In this document: positions 25,598 to 34,838 of the stretch, one piece after another | Layout: each line of letters opens with the position of its first letter | Numbering within the stretch: position 1 is the stretch's first letter | Assembly: GCF_023273855.1 (NCBI RefSeq) | Contig: NZ_CP096884.1 | Coordinates: forward strand, 744,001-808,000 | Source: Seonamhaeicola sp. ML3 | Lineage (GTDB): Bacteria; Bacteroidota; Bacteroidia; Flavobacteriales; Flavobacteriaceae | Reading direction: 5' to 3' | Length of the DNA stretch: 64,000 nucleotides | Position numbers and translations under genes: made by a program | Notes under the pieces: generated by a model | The model's input: the letters and a program-made list of their open reading frames with translations, nothing else | Database searches by the model: none | What the model was told of the DNA's origin: nothing

Positions 25598-26815
25598 TTA
25601 AATTATTTCAGCGACTACAAAAGTACTCCCTCCTACAAAAACAAAATCTGCAGAAGACACATTCTGCAATGCATTTTTATAAGCCTCGTTTACAGAGCCG
25701 TATGCATCACCTCGTAACCCATTATCATTAAAAAACCGTTTTAACTCTTTAGCCGGTAGCCCCCTAGATATCTCAGGTTTACAGAAATAATAAACAGCTT
25801 GTTTAGGTAATATGTCTATTATTGAATCGAGATCTTTATCATTAACTACACCAAAAACAATATGAAGCGTTTTAAACGTTTCTTTTTTTATTTGCTCCAT
25901 AACATAAGTCAACCCTTCTCGGTTATGACCTGTATCACAAACTACTTTAGGGTTTTCCTTTATAACTTGCCAACGCCCTAGCAACCCTGTGTTTTTTGTA
26001 ACATTGAGTAGACCACTTTTCAGACATTCTTCGGGAATAGCCCACCCTTTAAAAGTTAATTCTTTTATGGCCTGTATGGCTGTTTTTATATTTTTGAATT
26101 GATAAGACCCTTTCAAATCACTTTCCAATACAAGCTCAACTTCATTATCAGCAAATGTGATATTAGAGTTATTTTGCGCTGCTATTGTCTTGAAAACATC
26201 TTTTGTTTCATTCTGTGTCTCCCCAATAACGACTGGAACCTGAGGTTTTATTATACCTGCCTTTTCACCAGCAATCTTTTTAAGTGTATTCCCTAAAAAC
26301 TGAGTGTGATCTAGCCCTATATTAGTTATAACGGAGAGCTCTGGAGTTATTACATTAGTGGAATCTAATCGTCCTCCCAATCCAACTTCAACAACAGCAA
26401 TATCGACTTTCTGCTTTGAGAAATATTCGAAAGCCATTCCAACGGTCATTTCAAAAAAAGATAATTGATTTTTTTCGAAAAACCCTTTATTCCGCTTAAC
26501 AAAGCCCATGACAAATTGTTTGTTTACAACTTGTCCGTTAATTTTAATTCGTTCCCTAAAATCTTTTAAGTGTGGTGATGTGTATAATCCAACCTTATAA
26601 CCAGCTTCTTGTAAAATCGAAGCCAACATGTGGCTGGTGGACCCTTTGCCGTTAGTCCCAGCAACATGAACAGACTTGAAATTTAAATGCGGATTATTTA
26701 AATGCTCAACAAGTAAATACGTATTACTTAAATCGGCCTTATATGCTGATTTTCCCTGACGCTGATACATAGGAAGTTGTGCAAACAACCAATTAAGAGT
26801 ATCTTGATAGGTCAT
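25598..26815 (-). CDS. folC: Bifunctional folylpolyglutamate synthase/dihydrofolate synthase
   Basis: Adds glutamate to folates and may also join dihydropteroate with glutamate. Mur-ligase-like enzyme of 405 residues with the P-loop VAGTNGKGSTSHML at residues 50-63, the family signature YTSPHLKDFRERI soon after, and EVGLGGRLDSTNV with the metal-binding Glu. The C-terminal domain includes CDTGHNREGL, which corresponds to the DGAHN block. The gene begins one base after the tonB stop codon and is the last gene of the exbB-exbD-tonB-folC run. Confidence 0.92.
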   Translation of the reverse strand: MTYQDTLNWLFAQLPMYQRQGKSAYKADLSNTYLLVEHLNNPHLNFKSVHVAGTNGKGSTSHMLASILQEAGYKVGLYTSPHLKDFRERIKINGQVVNKQFVMGFVKRNKGFFEKNQLSFFEMTVGMAFEYFSKQKVDIAVVEVGLGGRLDSTNVITPELSVITNIGLDHTQFLGNTLKKIAGEKAGIIKPQVPVVIGETQNETKDVFKTIAAQNNSNITFADNEVELVLESDLKGSYQFKNIKTAIQAIKELTFKGWAIPEECLKSGLLNVTKNTGLLGRWQVIKENPKVVCDTGHNREGLTYVMEQIKKETFKTLHIVFGVVNDKDLDSIIDILPKQAVYYFCKPEISRGLPAKELKRFFNDNGLRGDAYGSVNEAYKNALQNVSSADFVFVGGSTFVVAEII

Positions 26816-26816
26816 T

Positions 26817-27665
26817 CTATTGCCCTAATTTAAAATTAACCGTAACAAAACCTATCTGTCTTGCCGGTGCCTTAGAATCAGGTCGCCATTTATGCGATTC
26901 GGCTATTTTTTTAGCAGGATCAAGTAGACACTGAGCTGTATTTGTGGTTCCTTTAACACCAGGTGTTGCCTTAATGACATTACCATTTCTATCTACTTCA
27001 ATTCTAACTACAACTCTACCAGATTGATTACAGTCTTGCTTTAGTATTTTAAATGTAGCGCTACCCCTTCCATTTAATCCATAGCCAATACCTCCACTTC
27101 CAGAACCCGGGTCTCCAAAATAACTAGGCGCATAAGGGTTTCCATCTAATTGTCCCTTGTCACCAGGACTATTATCATTGCCTTCGCCACCGGTTTCAGA
27201 CCCTTCAGATTTATTTATACCCCCGAATAAGGCATCTATTTTTTTCTTCTTTTCCTCTTTCTCCCGCTCCTCTTTAGCCATACGCTCAGCTTCAGCCTTA
27301 GCTTTTGCTTCTGCTATAGCTTTGGCCTTGGCTTCAGCCTCCTTTTGTTTTTTAATAGCAATAGCCGCTTCATCTTCTTGAGTTAACACCTCTTCTTTCA
27401 CCTCTTCGGCTTTAGCAGGCTGGGATTCTACAGCTTGGTCTTGAGGTTTCTGTTCTATTTGTTTAGGTTCTGATTTTATGGGTTCTTTGGGTTGAACTCT
27501 CCCCTGTCCTGTGTTGGAAGTACCAAAATTAACGGCTACACCATATTCTTCGGGCGGATCCATATACTGGGGACCTAACACGAAAATCATTAACAACAAA
27601 ATCAAAGTAATCAGGAAGGTGATTTTCGCTGAATCTTTTTCATGCTTTGTTTTTAAATATTTCAT
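26817..27665 (-). CDS. TonB-like energy transducer
   Basis: Couples the proton-motive force, through ExbB-ExbD, to outer-membrane receptors. One N-terminal membrane helix (residues 14-30, ITFLITLILLLMIFVL) is followed by a periplasmic region rich in Pro, Gln, Glu and Lys, then an Ala/Lys/Glu segment (about 105-145) likely to form a long helix. A Gly/Asn/Asp-rich linker follows, and the C-terminal TonB domain (about 200-282: GRVVVRIEVDRNGNVIKATPG). The arrangement with exbD and exbB upstream supports the assignment; a TolA-like role is the main alternative. Confidence 0.87.
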   Translation of the reverse strand: MKYLKTKHEKDSAKITFLITLILLLMIFVLGPQYMDPPEEYGVAVNFGTSNTGQGRVQPKEPIKSEPKQIEQKPQDQAVESQPAKAEEVKEEVLTQEDEAAIAIKKQKEAEAKAKAIAEAKAKAEAERMAKEEREKEEKKKKIDALFGGINKSEGSETGGEGNDNSPGDKGQLDGNPYAPSYFGDPGSGSGGIGYGLNGRGSATFKILKQDCNQSGRVVVRIEVDRNGNVIKATPGVKGTTNTAQCLLDPAKKIAESHKWRPDSKAPARQIGFVTVNFKLGQ

Positions 27666-27696
27666 GTGTATTGATTTGGTATCTTGAGATTAGATG

Positions 27697-28092
27697 CTAT
27701 CTCGATGATTTTACTGCCAAAGTAGATTTTATTTTATTCCTGTTGGCAATGTCCATAATATAAACTACATGTTTCATCTCCACATCCCTATCAGACCTTA
27801 TAGTAATCGAAGATGTACTACTACCCTGCATAGCCGTTAAAATAGCATTTTCTAACTGACTTTTGGGCACCATCTTCATATCAACGAAGTATTGATGCTT
27901 CTTATTAACACTAACAGATATATTTTTAACCTGTGTAGTTTTGCTGGAAGATTTAGGTAATAATAAATCAATAGCTTCAGCAGAAACTAATGTGGAAGCA
28001 ATCATAAAAAAAATCAAAAGCAGAAATACAATATCCGTCATAGACGACATATTGAACTCTGGCGTTACTTTATTTCTTCCTCTAAAATTCAT
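27697..28092 (-). CDS. exbD: ExbD/TolR family biopolymer transport protein
   Basis: Single-pass inner-membrane protein of 131 residues. The short cytoplasmic start is followed by SSMTDIVFLLLIFFMIAS, with the proton-carrying Asp at residue 20 in the membrane helix, then a periplasmic domain ending in IMDIANRNKIKSTLAV. Two bases separate it from exbB and 31 from tonB, consistent with one operon. Both ends look complete. Confidence 0.92.
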   Translation of the reverse strand: MNFRGRNKVTPEFNMSSMTDIVFLLLIFFMIASTLVSAEAIDLLLPKSSSKTTQVKNISVSVNKKHQYFVDMKMVPKSQLENAILTAMQGSSTSSITIRSDRDVEMKHVVYIMDIANRNKIKSTLAVKSSR

Positions 28093-28093
28093 A

Positions 28094-28786
28094 TTAAGTA
28101 GGCTCGTTTAAGTGATCCAAAAACTCTAACGAATTAGCCTCCATTTGGTAAACCACTTTATCTGTTCTAACGACCAAATGGTTGTAAGCTATGTAGGCCA
28201 CAATACCTACAATTAAACCACCTACCGTGGTTGTCATTGCGGTATACAAGCCGCCTGCTAATACATCCATTTGAATAGAGCCTCCTGCATTGGCCAACTC
28301 GAATATTGCCAATATCATACCAACAACCGTACCAAGGAAACCAATCATTGGCGCTGCACCAGATATTGTTGCAAGAATACTAACATTCTTTTCTAAACCA
28401 TAAATCTCTAACCTACCTGCATTTTCAATAGCTGTATTAATATCGGCTAAAGGTTTACCTATTCTCGTAATGCCTTTTCCTATTAATCTAGATACTGGTG
28501 AATTGACTTGAGCACACAACATTTGAGCCGAATCTATCTTACCGTTACTTACATGATCTTTGATTTGATTCATGAAATTCGCATCTACTTTCGAAGCAGC
28601 CTTTATTGCAAATAACCTTTCAAAATAGATGTAAATAGCAAAGACCAATAATAGAAACAATATGGCTATAATAACCTGACCAGCAACACCGCCGCTAGTT
28701 ATAAGCTCAATTATTGAAAGTGTTTTTTCTACAGATTCTCCTTCAGAAAGCGCTTCAGTTGCTTCTTGAGTATTTTGTAAAATCAT
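28094..28786 (-). CDS. exbB: ExbB/TolQ proton channel protein
   Basis: MotA/TolQ/ExbB channel subunit, 230 residues with three membrane helices: about 35-55, 135-160 and 175-200. The conserved cytoplasmic-to-membrane segment APMIGFLGTVVGMILAF-like (GAAPMIGFLGTVVGMI) and GLYTAMTTTVGGLIVGI are clear family hallmarks. It heads an operon with exbD, tonB and folC. Together these should energise outer-membrane uptake, which in this group usually serves many TonB-dependent receptors encoded elsewhere. Confidence 0.93.
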   Translation of the reverse strand: MILQNTQEATEALSEGESVEKTLSIIELITSGGVAGQVIIAILFLLLVFAIYIYFERLFAIKAASKVDANFMNQIKDHVSNGKIDSAQMLCAQVNSPVSRLIGKGITRIGKPLADINTAIENAGRLEIYGLEKNVSILATISGAAPMIGFLGTVVGMILAIFELANAGGSIQMDVLAGGLYTAMTTTVGGLIVGIVAYIAYNHLVVRTDKVVYQMEANSLEFLDHLNEPT

Positions 28787-28831
28787 AAATTTATTTTTGC
28801 TTTATTAACTAACGAAAGTATAAAGATAAAA

Positions 28832-30304
28832 TTATACTAGAATTAATTTAACCATTAAATAGCCTAATCCTCCTAGCACAATAGTGTAAGGCAAAGCCAT
28901 TTTCACCATTTTACCGTAAGAAAGATTAATTAAAGGTGCTAACGAAGAGGTTAATAAGAACAAGAAAGCGGCTTGTCCATTAGGTGTTGCTACACTAGGT
29001 AAATTAGTTCCCGTGTTAATCGCTATAGCTAATTTCTCAAAATGCGCTCTGTCTATAGCCCCACTCTTAAAGGCTTCTTGTACTTCACCAATATAAACTG
29101 TGGCTACAAAAACATTGTCACTTATTGCTGAAAGCACCCCATTAGCCAAATAAAACAAACCAGGTTGTGTGTCAGGACTTTGCTCCAAGGCCCAGTGAAT
29201 AATTGGACTAAACAAGTGCTGATCATGAATCATGGCTACTATAACAAAGAAAACCACTAAAAGCCCCGTAAACGGTAATGCTTCCTCAAAAGCATGACCT
29301 AATCTATGTTCCTCGATAATACCCATAAATGCTGTTTGGACTATTATAAGAGCCAAACCAATAAAACCTACTGGTGCTACATGAAGTGCCAAACCGGCAA
29401 TTAATAAAATTGCTGCTACCGCTTGAACAATCAATCCATACTTCTCCTTATCTGATCTTTTAGCATCTTCTTCTAAAGTATAGTTTTCTATTATCTTAGC
29501 AGCTACTTCAGGTAATTTAGCGCCAAAGCCGAACGAACCTGTTAACTCTAACACTACTGTAGTTAGCATTCCTGCTACTAAAACCGGCAGGGTTATCGGT
29601 GCCATTTGCAAGAAGAATTGAATAAAATCCCAACCCATTCTTTCACCAATCAGTAAGTTTTGTGGTTCTCCCACCAAAGTACATACGCCACCTAAGGCCG
29701 TCCCTACAACACCATGCATTATTAAACTTCTCAAGAAACTACGGAACTGCTCCAAAGTTTCTCCGCTTAATTCTTTTCTATCAACAACACCACTCTTATC
29801 ATAATCGGAATCTCCAGAATGGATTTTATGATAAACACCATAAAAACCAACTGCAACACTAATTAGAACGGCTGTTACTGTTAAAGCATCTAAAAAGGCT
29901 GATAATATCGCAGACAGAAAGACAAACAGTAAAGACAAAACCATTTTCGACTTTATTTTTGTGAACACTTTACTAAAAATGAACATGAGTAGCGGTTTCA
30001 TAAAGAAAATACCTGCTACCATAAACACCAATAATAAGACCACCTCTAGGTTTTGATCTACTTCATGGTAAGCATTATGAGGTGTTGTCAATCCCAAAGC
30101 CATTACTTCTATAGCTAATAAACCTCCAGACTGAAGTGGATAACATTTTAACGCCATCGCCAATGTGAAGATAAATTCCCCTATGAACAACCAAGATGTT
30201 ACCGTTTTACCTAAAAGGAAAAAAGAAAAGATATTGAAAATTAAAAACCCAACTATTGTTAGTTTGAACCATTTGGGACTATTCCCCAAGAAATACTTTA
30301 ACAT
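28832..30304 (-). CDS. nhaB: Na+/H+ antiporter NhaB
   Basis: Sodium/proton antiporter of the inner membrane, 490 residues with about 12 hydrophobic helices. Recognised from the N-terminal [18 protein letters not shown], the intramembrane block [20 protein letters not shown], and the C-terminal region with [19 protein letters not shown]. It would export sodium, supporting pH and salt balance, consistent with a marine lifestyle. It lies ten bases downstream of the dehydrogenase gene on the same strand and 45 bases upstream of exbB, so all may share transcripts. Confidence 0.88.
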   Translation of the reverse strand: MLKYFLGNSPKWFKLTIVGFLIFNIFSFFLLGKTVTSWLFIGEFIFTLAMALKCYPLQSGGLLAIEVMALGLTTPHNAYHEVDQNLEVVLLLVFMVAGIFFMKPLLMFIFSKVFTKIKSKMVLSLLFVFLSAILSAFLDALTVTAVLISVAVGFYGVYHKIHSGDSDYDKSGVVDRKELSGETLEQFRSFLRSLIMHGVVGTALGGVCTLVGEPQNLLIGERMGWDFIQFFLQMAPITLPVLVAGMLTTVVLELTGSFGFGAKLPEVAAKIIENYTLEEDAKRSDKEKYGLIVQAVAAILLIAGLALHVAPVGFIGLALIIVQTAFMGIIEEHRLGHAFEEALPFTGLLVVFFVIVAMIHDQHLFSPIIHWALEQSPDTQPGLFYLANGVLSAISDNVFVATVYIGEVQEAFKSGAIDRAHFEKLAIAINTGTNLPSVATPNGQAAFLFLLTSSLAPLINLSYGKMVKMALPYTIVLGGLGYLMVKLILV

Positions 30305-30314
30305 GAAATTTGTT

Positions 30315-31541
30315 TTAGATAAGTTGATTTAATGCAATTTCGAAAGCTGTAGCGCTCAAACCTGTTTTCGATTGGTTTTCACGATGTACTTTTTCAATTG
30401 CTTTTTTTATTGTTTTTGATATATCGTTAAAAATGGCTTCGTCCGTCATTTGCACTTTACGTTCCATAAAATATGCAAATACCCTTGCTATACCACAATT
30501 TGAAATAAAATCCGGAATGAGACTAACACGCCCATCGGTATGTTCCATGATAGGACCAAAGAAAATTTCCTTATCTGCAAAAGGCACATTTGCCCCGCAA
30601 GAAATCACTTCTAATCCACTATCAATCATTGTGTTGATTTGATTTAGGGTTATTAAACGTGAGGCCGCACATGGTGCGAAAATCTCAGCATTTATTTTCC
30701 ATATCATCTCATTAGCCTCCTCAAACGGAATTCTATTTTCAGCTGCTAATGTATTACCCTTTTTGGATAGAAAAAAATGACTTATATCATCAAAAGAAAA
30801 ACCAGCTTCATTTATTAGGCCTCCTGTAGAATCTATTATTCCAACAACTTTTACTCCCATTTGGGATAAATAATATGCGGCGGCGGCACCAACATTTCCG
30901 AACCCCTGAACAACAGCTCTTTTTCCACTTACACGCCCACCATAAACTGAATAATAATGTCTTACAGATTCTGCGACACCGAATCCCGTAGCCATATCGG
31001 CTAAAGTATACTTCCTGGAAACGTCTGGTGTGTAGCTTGGGTTTTCAATAACTTTAACAACCCCTTGCCTTAATTGTCCTATTCTATTGATTTTATCAGC
31101 TTCCGAAGGTTTAAAATGCCCGTTAAAAACACCCTCTTGAGGGTGCCAAACCCCTGATTCTTCTGTTATTGGAATGACCTCATTAGTTTCACTTACGTTC
31201 ATATCGCCCCCAGTTCCATAATAACTTTTCAGTAATGGGGAAACAACAGCATACCAACGCTTTAAAACTCCTTTTTTTCTTGAATCTTGAGGATTGAAGT
31301 TAATACCAGACTTGGCTCCTCCTATAGCAGGACCAGAAACGGTAAATTTAATTTCCATTGTTTTAGCCAAAGATAACACCTCATTCATATCTAACCCCTT
31401 TCGCATTCGTGTACCACCACCTGCAGCTCCGCCCCTTAAAGAGTTTATCACCACCCATCCTTCTGCATCTGTTTTGGAATCTTTCCAATGAAAAACTATT
31501 TCTGGTTCTTTATTCTCGTATCGTTTTAATAATTCTTTCAC
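30315..31541 (-). CDS. Glu/Leu/Phe/Val dehydrogenase family protein
   Basis: Oxidative deamination of an amino acid with NAD(P). The catalytic-Lys block [13 protein letters not shown] is near residues 75-87 and the Gly-rich Rossmann motif [13 protein letters not shown] near residues 210-222. The N-terminal segment [13 protein letters not shown] matches the substrate-domain signature. At 408 residues it lies between leucine-type (about 365) and glutamate-type (about 420-450) enzymes, so the preferred amino acid is unsettled. It precedes nhaB by ten bases. The 168-base gap upstream to anmK holds a lone TAnnTTTG match near 31681-31674 and otherwise nothing clear. Confidence 0.85.
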   Translation of the reverse strand: MKELLKRYENKEPEIVFHWKDSKTDAEGWVVINSLRGGAAGGGTRMRKGLDMNEVLSLAKTMEIKFTVSGPAIGGAKSGINFNPQDSRKKGVLKRWYAVVSPLLKSYYGTGGDMNVSETNEVIPITEESGVWHPQEGVFNGHFKPSEADKINRIGQLRQGVVKVIENPSYTPDVSRKYTLADMATGFGVAESVRHYYSVYGGRVSGKRAVVQGFGNVGAAAAYYLSQMGVKVVGIIDSTGGLINEAGFSFDDISHFFLSKKGNTLAAENRIPFEEANEMIWKINAEIFAPCAASRLITLNQINTMIDSGLEVISCGANVPFADKEIFFGPIMEHTDGRVSLIPDFISNCGIARVFAYFMERKVQMTDEAIFNDISKTIKKAIEKVHRENQSKTGLSATAFEIALNQLI

Positions 31542-31709
31542 ATCTTTAAATTTTACATAAAATGATTTTCAACTTTGCACTCATGCACTTATTCCTAATA
31601 CTTATCGTCCTAGAATAGCTATAGCTGAGTCATTTTATAAAAATGTTAGAATTACCTGAGTAACAAATATAAAAAACTAAAAGTCTTAAATATTAATTTT
31701 AAATTAATT

Positions 31710-32774
31710 TTATGGCATATAAACTTTACCCGAACTATGGCTCTTAGCGGCACCTGTGACGCTTTGTAAACAGTTAATTTCATCCCTAAGTTTTAAAACA
31801 CCCAAAAAACCAAATATGAGTGCTTCCTTAAATTCAACAATTTCGTTCGAAGGTACTATGATATCATTTCCTGAAAGTTCTCTAATTCGCTCCATTAAAA
31901 ACAGATGGTAAGCGCCTCCTCCTGTAATCAAAACAGAGCTTTGAGGTTTTCCTGAAATACTATTTGCTATCTGAATTACAATGTGCTCTACAAAGGTTCT
32001 GAGAATATTGTGTAGGTTCCTTTCATGTTTATCAATTAAAGGCAATATATTTTCTTGAACCCATTCCAAACCCAGAGACTTGGGAGGTGGTTTTTTATAG
32101 AATGCCAATTCATTAAGCGCTTCTAATAAAACGGTATTTACATCTCCCGAAGCGGATAAACTACCTTTATCATCATACTCTAGCCCTATACTCTTAACGT
32201 AATGGTTTAAAACTATATTTACAGGACAAATATCATATGCAATACGCTCATTATCAATTTCGGTTGAAATATTCGCGAAGCCCCCTAAGTTGATACAATA
32301 GTCATAATCTGAAAAGAGCAACTTATCTCCAATAGGCACCAGAGGCGCTCCCTGACCACCCAATTCTACATCTTGAACTCTAAAATCACAAACTACCAAT
32401 TGATTTAACAAGGTTGCTAATTTTGGCAGATTCCCAATCTGATAGGTTAGTTTTAAATGCGGCTGATGCAATGCCGTATGACCATGGGAGCATACCGCAT
32501 CAATATCAACTATGTGGTTATCTTTTATAAAACCATTGATAACCTTGGCTAAATAAGCCGTATAAGCTTCATCAATGTGCTTTAATTCTTCTTTCGTGTT
32601 GTTTACCAAGTTACCTAGATCCTGTTTCCAATGTTTATTATAGGACTGATTTTCAACATCATTAATTTTGAAACTCCATTTTTCTTTAAACGAAAAAGTA
32701 GCATAAACAAGGTCTATACCGTCGAGTGAAGTCCCTGACATTAGCCCAATAACATTATAGGTCGATTTTATCAT
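31710..32774 (-). CDS. anmK: Anhydro-N-acetylmuramic acid kinase
   Basis: Opens and phosphorylates 1,6-anhydro-MurNAc during peptidoglycan recycling, yielding MurNAc-6-P. The ATP-phosphate motif VIGLMSGTSLDGID is near the N-terminus, the catalytic Asp lies in VCDFRVQDVELGGQGAPLVP, and the adenosine-side motif LITGGGAYHLFLMERI is near the end. I start at 32774 (MIKSTYNVIG), which matches the family N-terminus; an ATG at 32798 is also in frame. The gene diverges from the acyl-CoA dehydrogenase around a strong palindrome. Confidence 0.92.
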   Translation of the reverse strand: MIKSTYNVIGLMSGTSLDGIDLVYATFSFKEKWSFKINDVENQSYNKHWKQDLGNLVNNTKEELKHIDEAYTAYLAKVINGFIKDNHIVDIDAVCSHGHTALHQPHLKLTYQIGNLPKLATLLNQLVVCDFRVQDVELGGQGAPLVPIGDKLLFSDYDYCINLGGFANISTEIDNERIAYDICPVNIVLNHYVKSIGLEYDDKGSLSASGDVNTVLLEALNELAFYKKPPPKSLGLEWVQENILPLIDKHERNLHNILRTFVEHIVIQIANSISGKPQSSVLITGGGAYHLFLMERIRELSGNDIIVPSNEIVEFKEALIFGFLGVLKLRDEINCLQSVTGAAKSHSSGKVYMP

Positions 32775-32805
32775 ATTCACAAAAATAGAGATATCCATTA
32801 AAAAT

Positions 32806-32835
32806 ATTACAACAAATATTTATATTTGTTGTAAT
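32806..32835. promoter_or_regulatory. 30 bp palindrome between divergent genes, candidate operator
   Basis: ATTACAACAAATATT (32806-32820) is followed with no gap by TATATTTGTTGTAAT (32821-32835); the arms are inverted copies at 14 of 15 positions. The right arm contains TATATTTG, a -7 match for the acyl-CoA dehydrogenase gene, 35 bases before its ATG. The left arm carries AATATTTG toward anmK. A dimeric repressor of the TetR or GntR kind bound here would block both directions. No such regulator gene is adjacent. Confidence 0.5.
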
Positions 32836-32863
32836 TCCACTAAACAAATAATACGCATCAATT

Positions 32864-34006
32864 ATGAATTTTAAGCTTTCTGAAGAACACATTATGATTA
32901 GGGATGCTGCCCGAGAATTTGCTAAAACAGAATTATTACCCGGAGTTATAGAACGTGACAACAAACAAGAATTTCCTGATTCATTAGTTAAAAAAATGGG
33001 AGAATTAGGGTTCATGGGCGTTATGGTAGACCCAAAATATGGTGGAAGTGGTATGGATACTATTTCTTATGTATTAATTATGGAAGAGCTTTCTAAAATA
33101 GATGCGTCTGCATCTGTAATTGTTTCTGTAAATAATTCCTTGGTATGCTATGGACTAGAAGCCTATGGTACCGAAGCTCAAAAAGAAACATATTTAACAC
33201 CTCTGGCAAGTGGCGAAAAAATAGGCGCTTTCTGTTTAAGTGAACCTGAAGCCGGTAGTGATGCCACATCACAACGAACTACAGCGATTGACAAAGGAGA
33301 CTACTATCTACTAAATGGCACCAAAAACTGGATTACCAATGGTGGTCGTGCCGATATTTACCTGGTGATAGCACAAACCGATAAGGAAAAAGGCTCGCAC
33401 GGCATTAATGCGTTTATAGTCGAAAAAGGCATGAAAGGTTTTGATATTGGGCCAAAAGAAGACAAACTTGGCATTCGTGGTAGTGATACACACACCCTAC
33501 AATTTAACGACGTAAAGGTGCCCAAAGAGAATAGAATTGGCCCGAATGGTTCTGGGTTTAGATTCGCGATGAAAACCTTATCTGGCGGACGTATTGGTAT
33601 CGCTGCGCAAGCTTTGGGCATTGCTCAAGGCGCTTATGAATTGGCGTTAAAATACAGTAAGGAACGGAAGGCCTTTGGCACCGAAATTTCCAACCACCAA
33701 GCCATTGCTTTTAAATTGGCCGATATGTATACAGAAATTGAAGCCGCCAGACTATTGGTAATGAAAGCAGCCAATGATAAGGACATTGGAAACAACTACG
33801 ACCGCTCTAGTGCTATGGCTAAACTATATGCTTCTGATGTGGCTATGAAACACACCGTTGAAGCCGTACAAATTCATGGCGGTAATGGGTTTGTGAAAGA
33901 ATACCATGTAGAACGCCTTATGCGTGATGCCAAAATCACCCAGATTTATGAGGGTACTAGTGAAATTCAAAAGATTGTAATCTCAAGGAGTATTCTGAGA
34001 GATTAA
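32864..34006 (+). CDS. Acyl-CoA dehydrogenase
   Basis: FAD enzyme introducing a trans-2 double bond into acyl-CoA in beta-oxidation or branched amino acid breakdown; 380 residues. Both family signatures are present: GAFCLSEPEAGSDA-type block near residues 122-135 and QIHGGNGFVKEYHVERLMRDAKI near residues 337-359. The catalytic Glu is expected in IYEGTSEIQ near residue 366. The closest general type is butyryl/short-chain acyl-CoA dehydrogenase, but chain-length choice cannot be read. The repeat module begins at the base after its stop codon. It diverges from anmK with a shared palindromic promoter region. Confidence 0.92.
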   Translation: MNFKLSEEHIMIRDAAREFAKTELLPGVIERDNKQEFPDSLVKKMGELGFMGVMVDPKYGGSGMDTISYVLIMEELSKIDASASVIVSVNNSLVCYGLEAYGTEAQKETYLTPLASGEKIGAFCLSEPEAGSDATSQRTTAIDKGDYYLLNGTKNWITNGGRADIYLVIAQTDKEKGSHGINAFIVEKGMKGFDIGPKEDKLGIRGSDTHTLQFNDVKVPKENRIGPNGSGFRFAMKTLSGGRIGIAAQALGIAQGAYELALKYSKERKAFGTEISNHQAIAFKLADMYTEIEAARLLVMKAANDKDIGNNYDRSSAMAKLYASDVAMKHTVEAVQIHGGNGFVKEYHVERLMRDAKITQIYEGTSEIQKIVISRSILRD

Positions 34007-34189
34007 CGTCATTCTGAGCGAAGTATGAGCGTAAGAATCTTTTAAATAATATTGACAATTTATTCAGGCCTGTTCTTGAACAAAAAGATTGTCACGTCGC
34101 TGCTCTCCTCACAATGACGGTTTATTTGGTATATCGCGTCATTCTGAGGGAGGAACGACCGTAAGAATCTGTTAAATAAAAATCCCTAA
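34007..34189. repeat. Composite REP-like repeat, left copy flanking the GIY-YIG gene
   Basis: A head (34007-34040, CGTCATTCTGAG ... AGAATCT), an AT-rich middle centred on CAGGCCTG (34065-34072), and a tail (34086-34119, AGATTGTCACG ... CAATGACG) that is an imperfect inverted copy of the head. A second head follows at 34137-34170. The head-middle-tail part can fold into a long hairpin. It starts directly after the acyl-CoA dehydrogenase stop and ends ten bases before the GIY-YIG ATG. The same order, with almost the same spacing, recurs 500 bases downstream. Confidence 0.85.
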
Positions 34190-34198
34190 ATTCCAATC

Positions 34199-34498
34199 AT
34201 GAACCAATCAAGCGTGTACATCATAACAAACAAAAACAACACGGTTCTATACACAGGTGTCACAAGCAATTTGGTTAAGCGTATGTACGAACATAAATCA
34301 AAAGCTTTTAAAGGCTTTGCTACCAAGTATAATTGCGAAAAATTAGTCTATTTTGAAACTTTCGACTCCATTGAAAGTGCCATTACAAGAGAAAAACAGA
34401 TTAAAAAATATAAACGCTATAAAAAGATTAACCTTATTGAAAAGGAGAACCCAGATTGGAATGATTTGTCTGATGGCTGGTTGTTTTATTTTGGTTAG
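34199..34498 (+). CDS. Small stand-alone GIY-YIG endonuclease
   Basis: Ninety-nine residues, one GIY-YIG domain and nothing else. The two signature strands are VYIITN and LYTGVTSNL; the conserved Arg is in LVKRMYEH, and the catalytic Glu and metal region is in AITREKQIKKYKRYKK. The ending ENPDWNDLSDGW is typical of small flavobacterial members (UPF0213/YhbQ-like relatives). No promoter match is seen just upstream. The gene sits precisely between two direct copies of a composite repeat, the last ten bases of separation being unique. A role in spreading or processing those repeats is inference. DNA-repair or structure-specific nuclease functions are alternatives. Confidence 0.88.
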   Translation: MNQSSVYIITNKNNTVLYTGVTSNLVKRMYEHKSKAFKGFATKYNCEKLVYFETFDSIESAITREKQIKKYKRYKKINLIEKENPDWNDLSDGWLFYFG

Positions 34499-34507
34499 CG
34501 ACTTAGA

Positions 34508-34680
34508 CGTCATTCTGAGAGGTATGAGCGTGAGAATCTTTTAAATAATATTGATAATTTTATTCAGGCCTGTTCTTCAATTAAGAGATTGTCACGTCTC
34601 TGCGCTCCTCACAATGACGACCTACTTACCACGTTCCGTCATTCTGAGCGAGGAACGAGCGTAAGAATCTGTTTAATAAA
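34508..34680. repeat. Composite REP-like repeat, right copy flanking the GIY-YIG gene
   Basis: Same order as the left copy: head 34508-34539, CAGGCCTG-centred middle at 34565-34572, inverted tail 34586-34619, second head 34637-34670. Landmarks lie 500 bases (plus or minus 1) from those of the left copy. Most bases agree, with two small length changes in the head and middle. After the second head, 34681-34712 resembles the middle part again (ACCGGTTCTT against GCCTGTTCTT), suggesting a third, decayed unit without a tail. Confidence 0.85.
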
Positions 34681-34838
34681 TTGACTGTTTTTATTAAGAC
34701 CGGTTCTTTTACAAAAACACTTAATTCCAAAATCACTTTTACTAATTGAAAAGAACAGTTCACTCAATCTCGATTTTCGAAATAATGAAACCAATCTAGT
34801 TTTGCCTTTAAATAAACAACTGCAAAACATTTCTCAAA

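Noticed and set aside
27240-27440. Coiled-coil gene or unknown ORF on the plus strand
   Set aside because: The frame opposite the Ala/Lys/Glu-rich TonB region is a composition artefact.
34199-34498. Homing endonuclease within an intron or intein
   Set aside because: The flanking genes are complete and not interrupted; no group I intron core or splicing residues are seen.
34007-34680. CRISPR array
   Set aside because: There are repeats, but they are two composite copies 500 bases apart separated by a gene, with inverted arms and no regular spacers.
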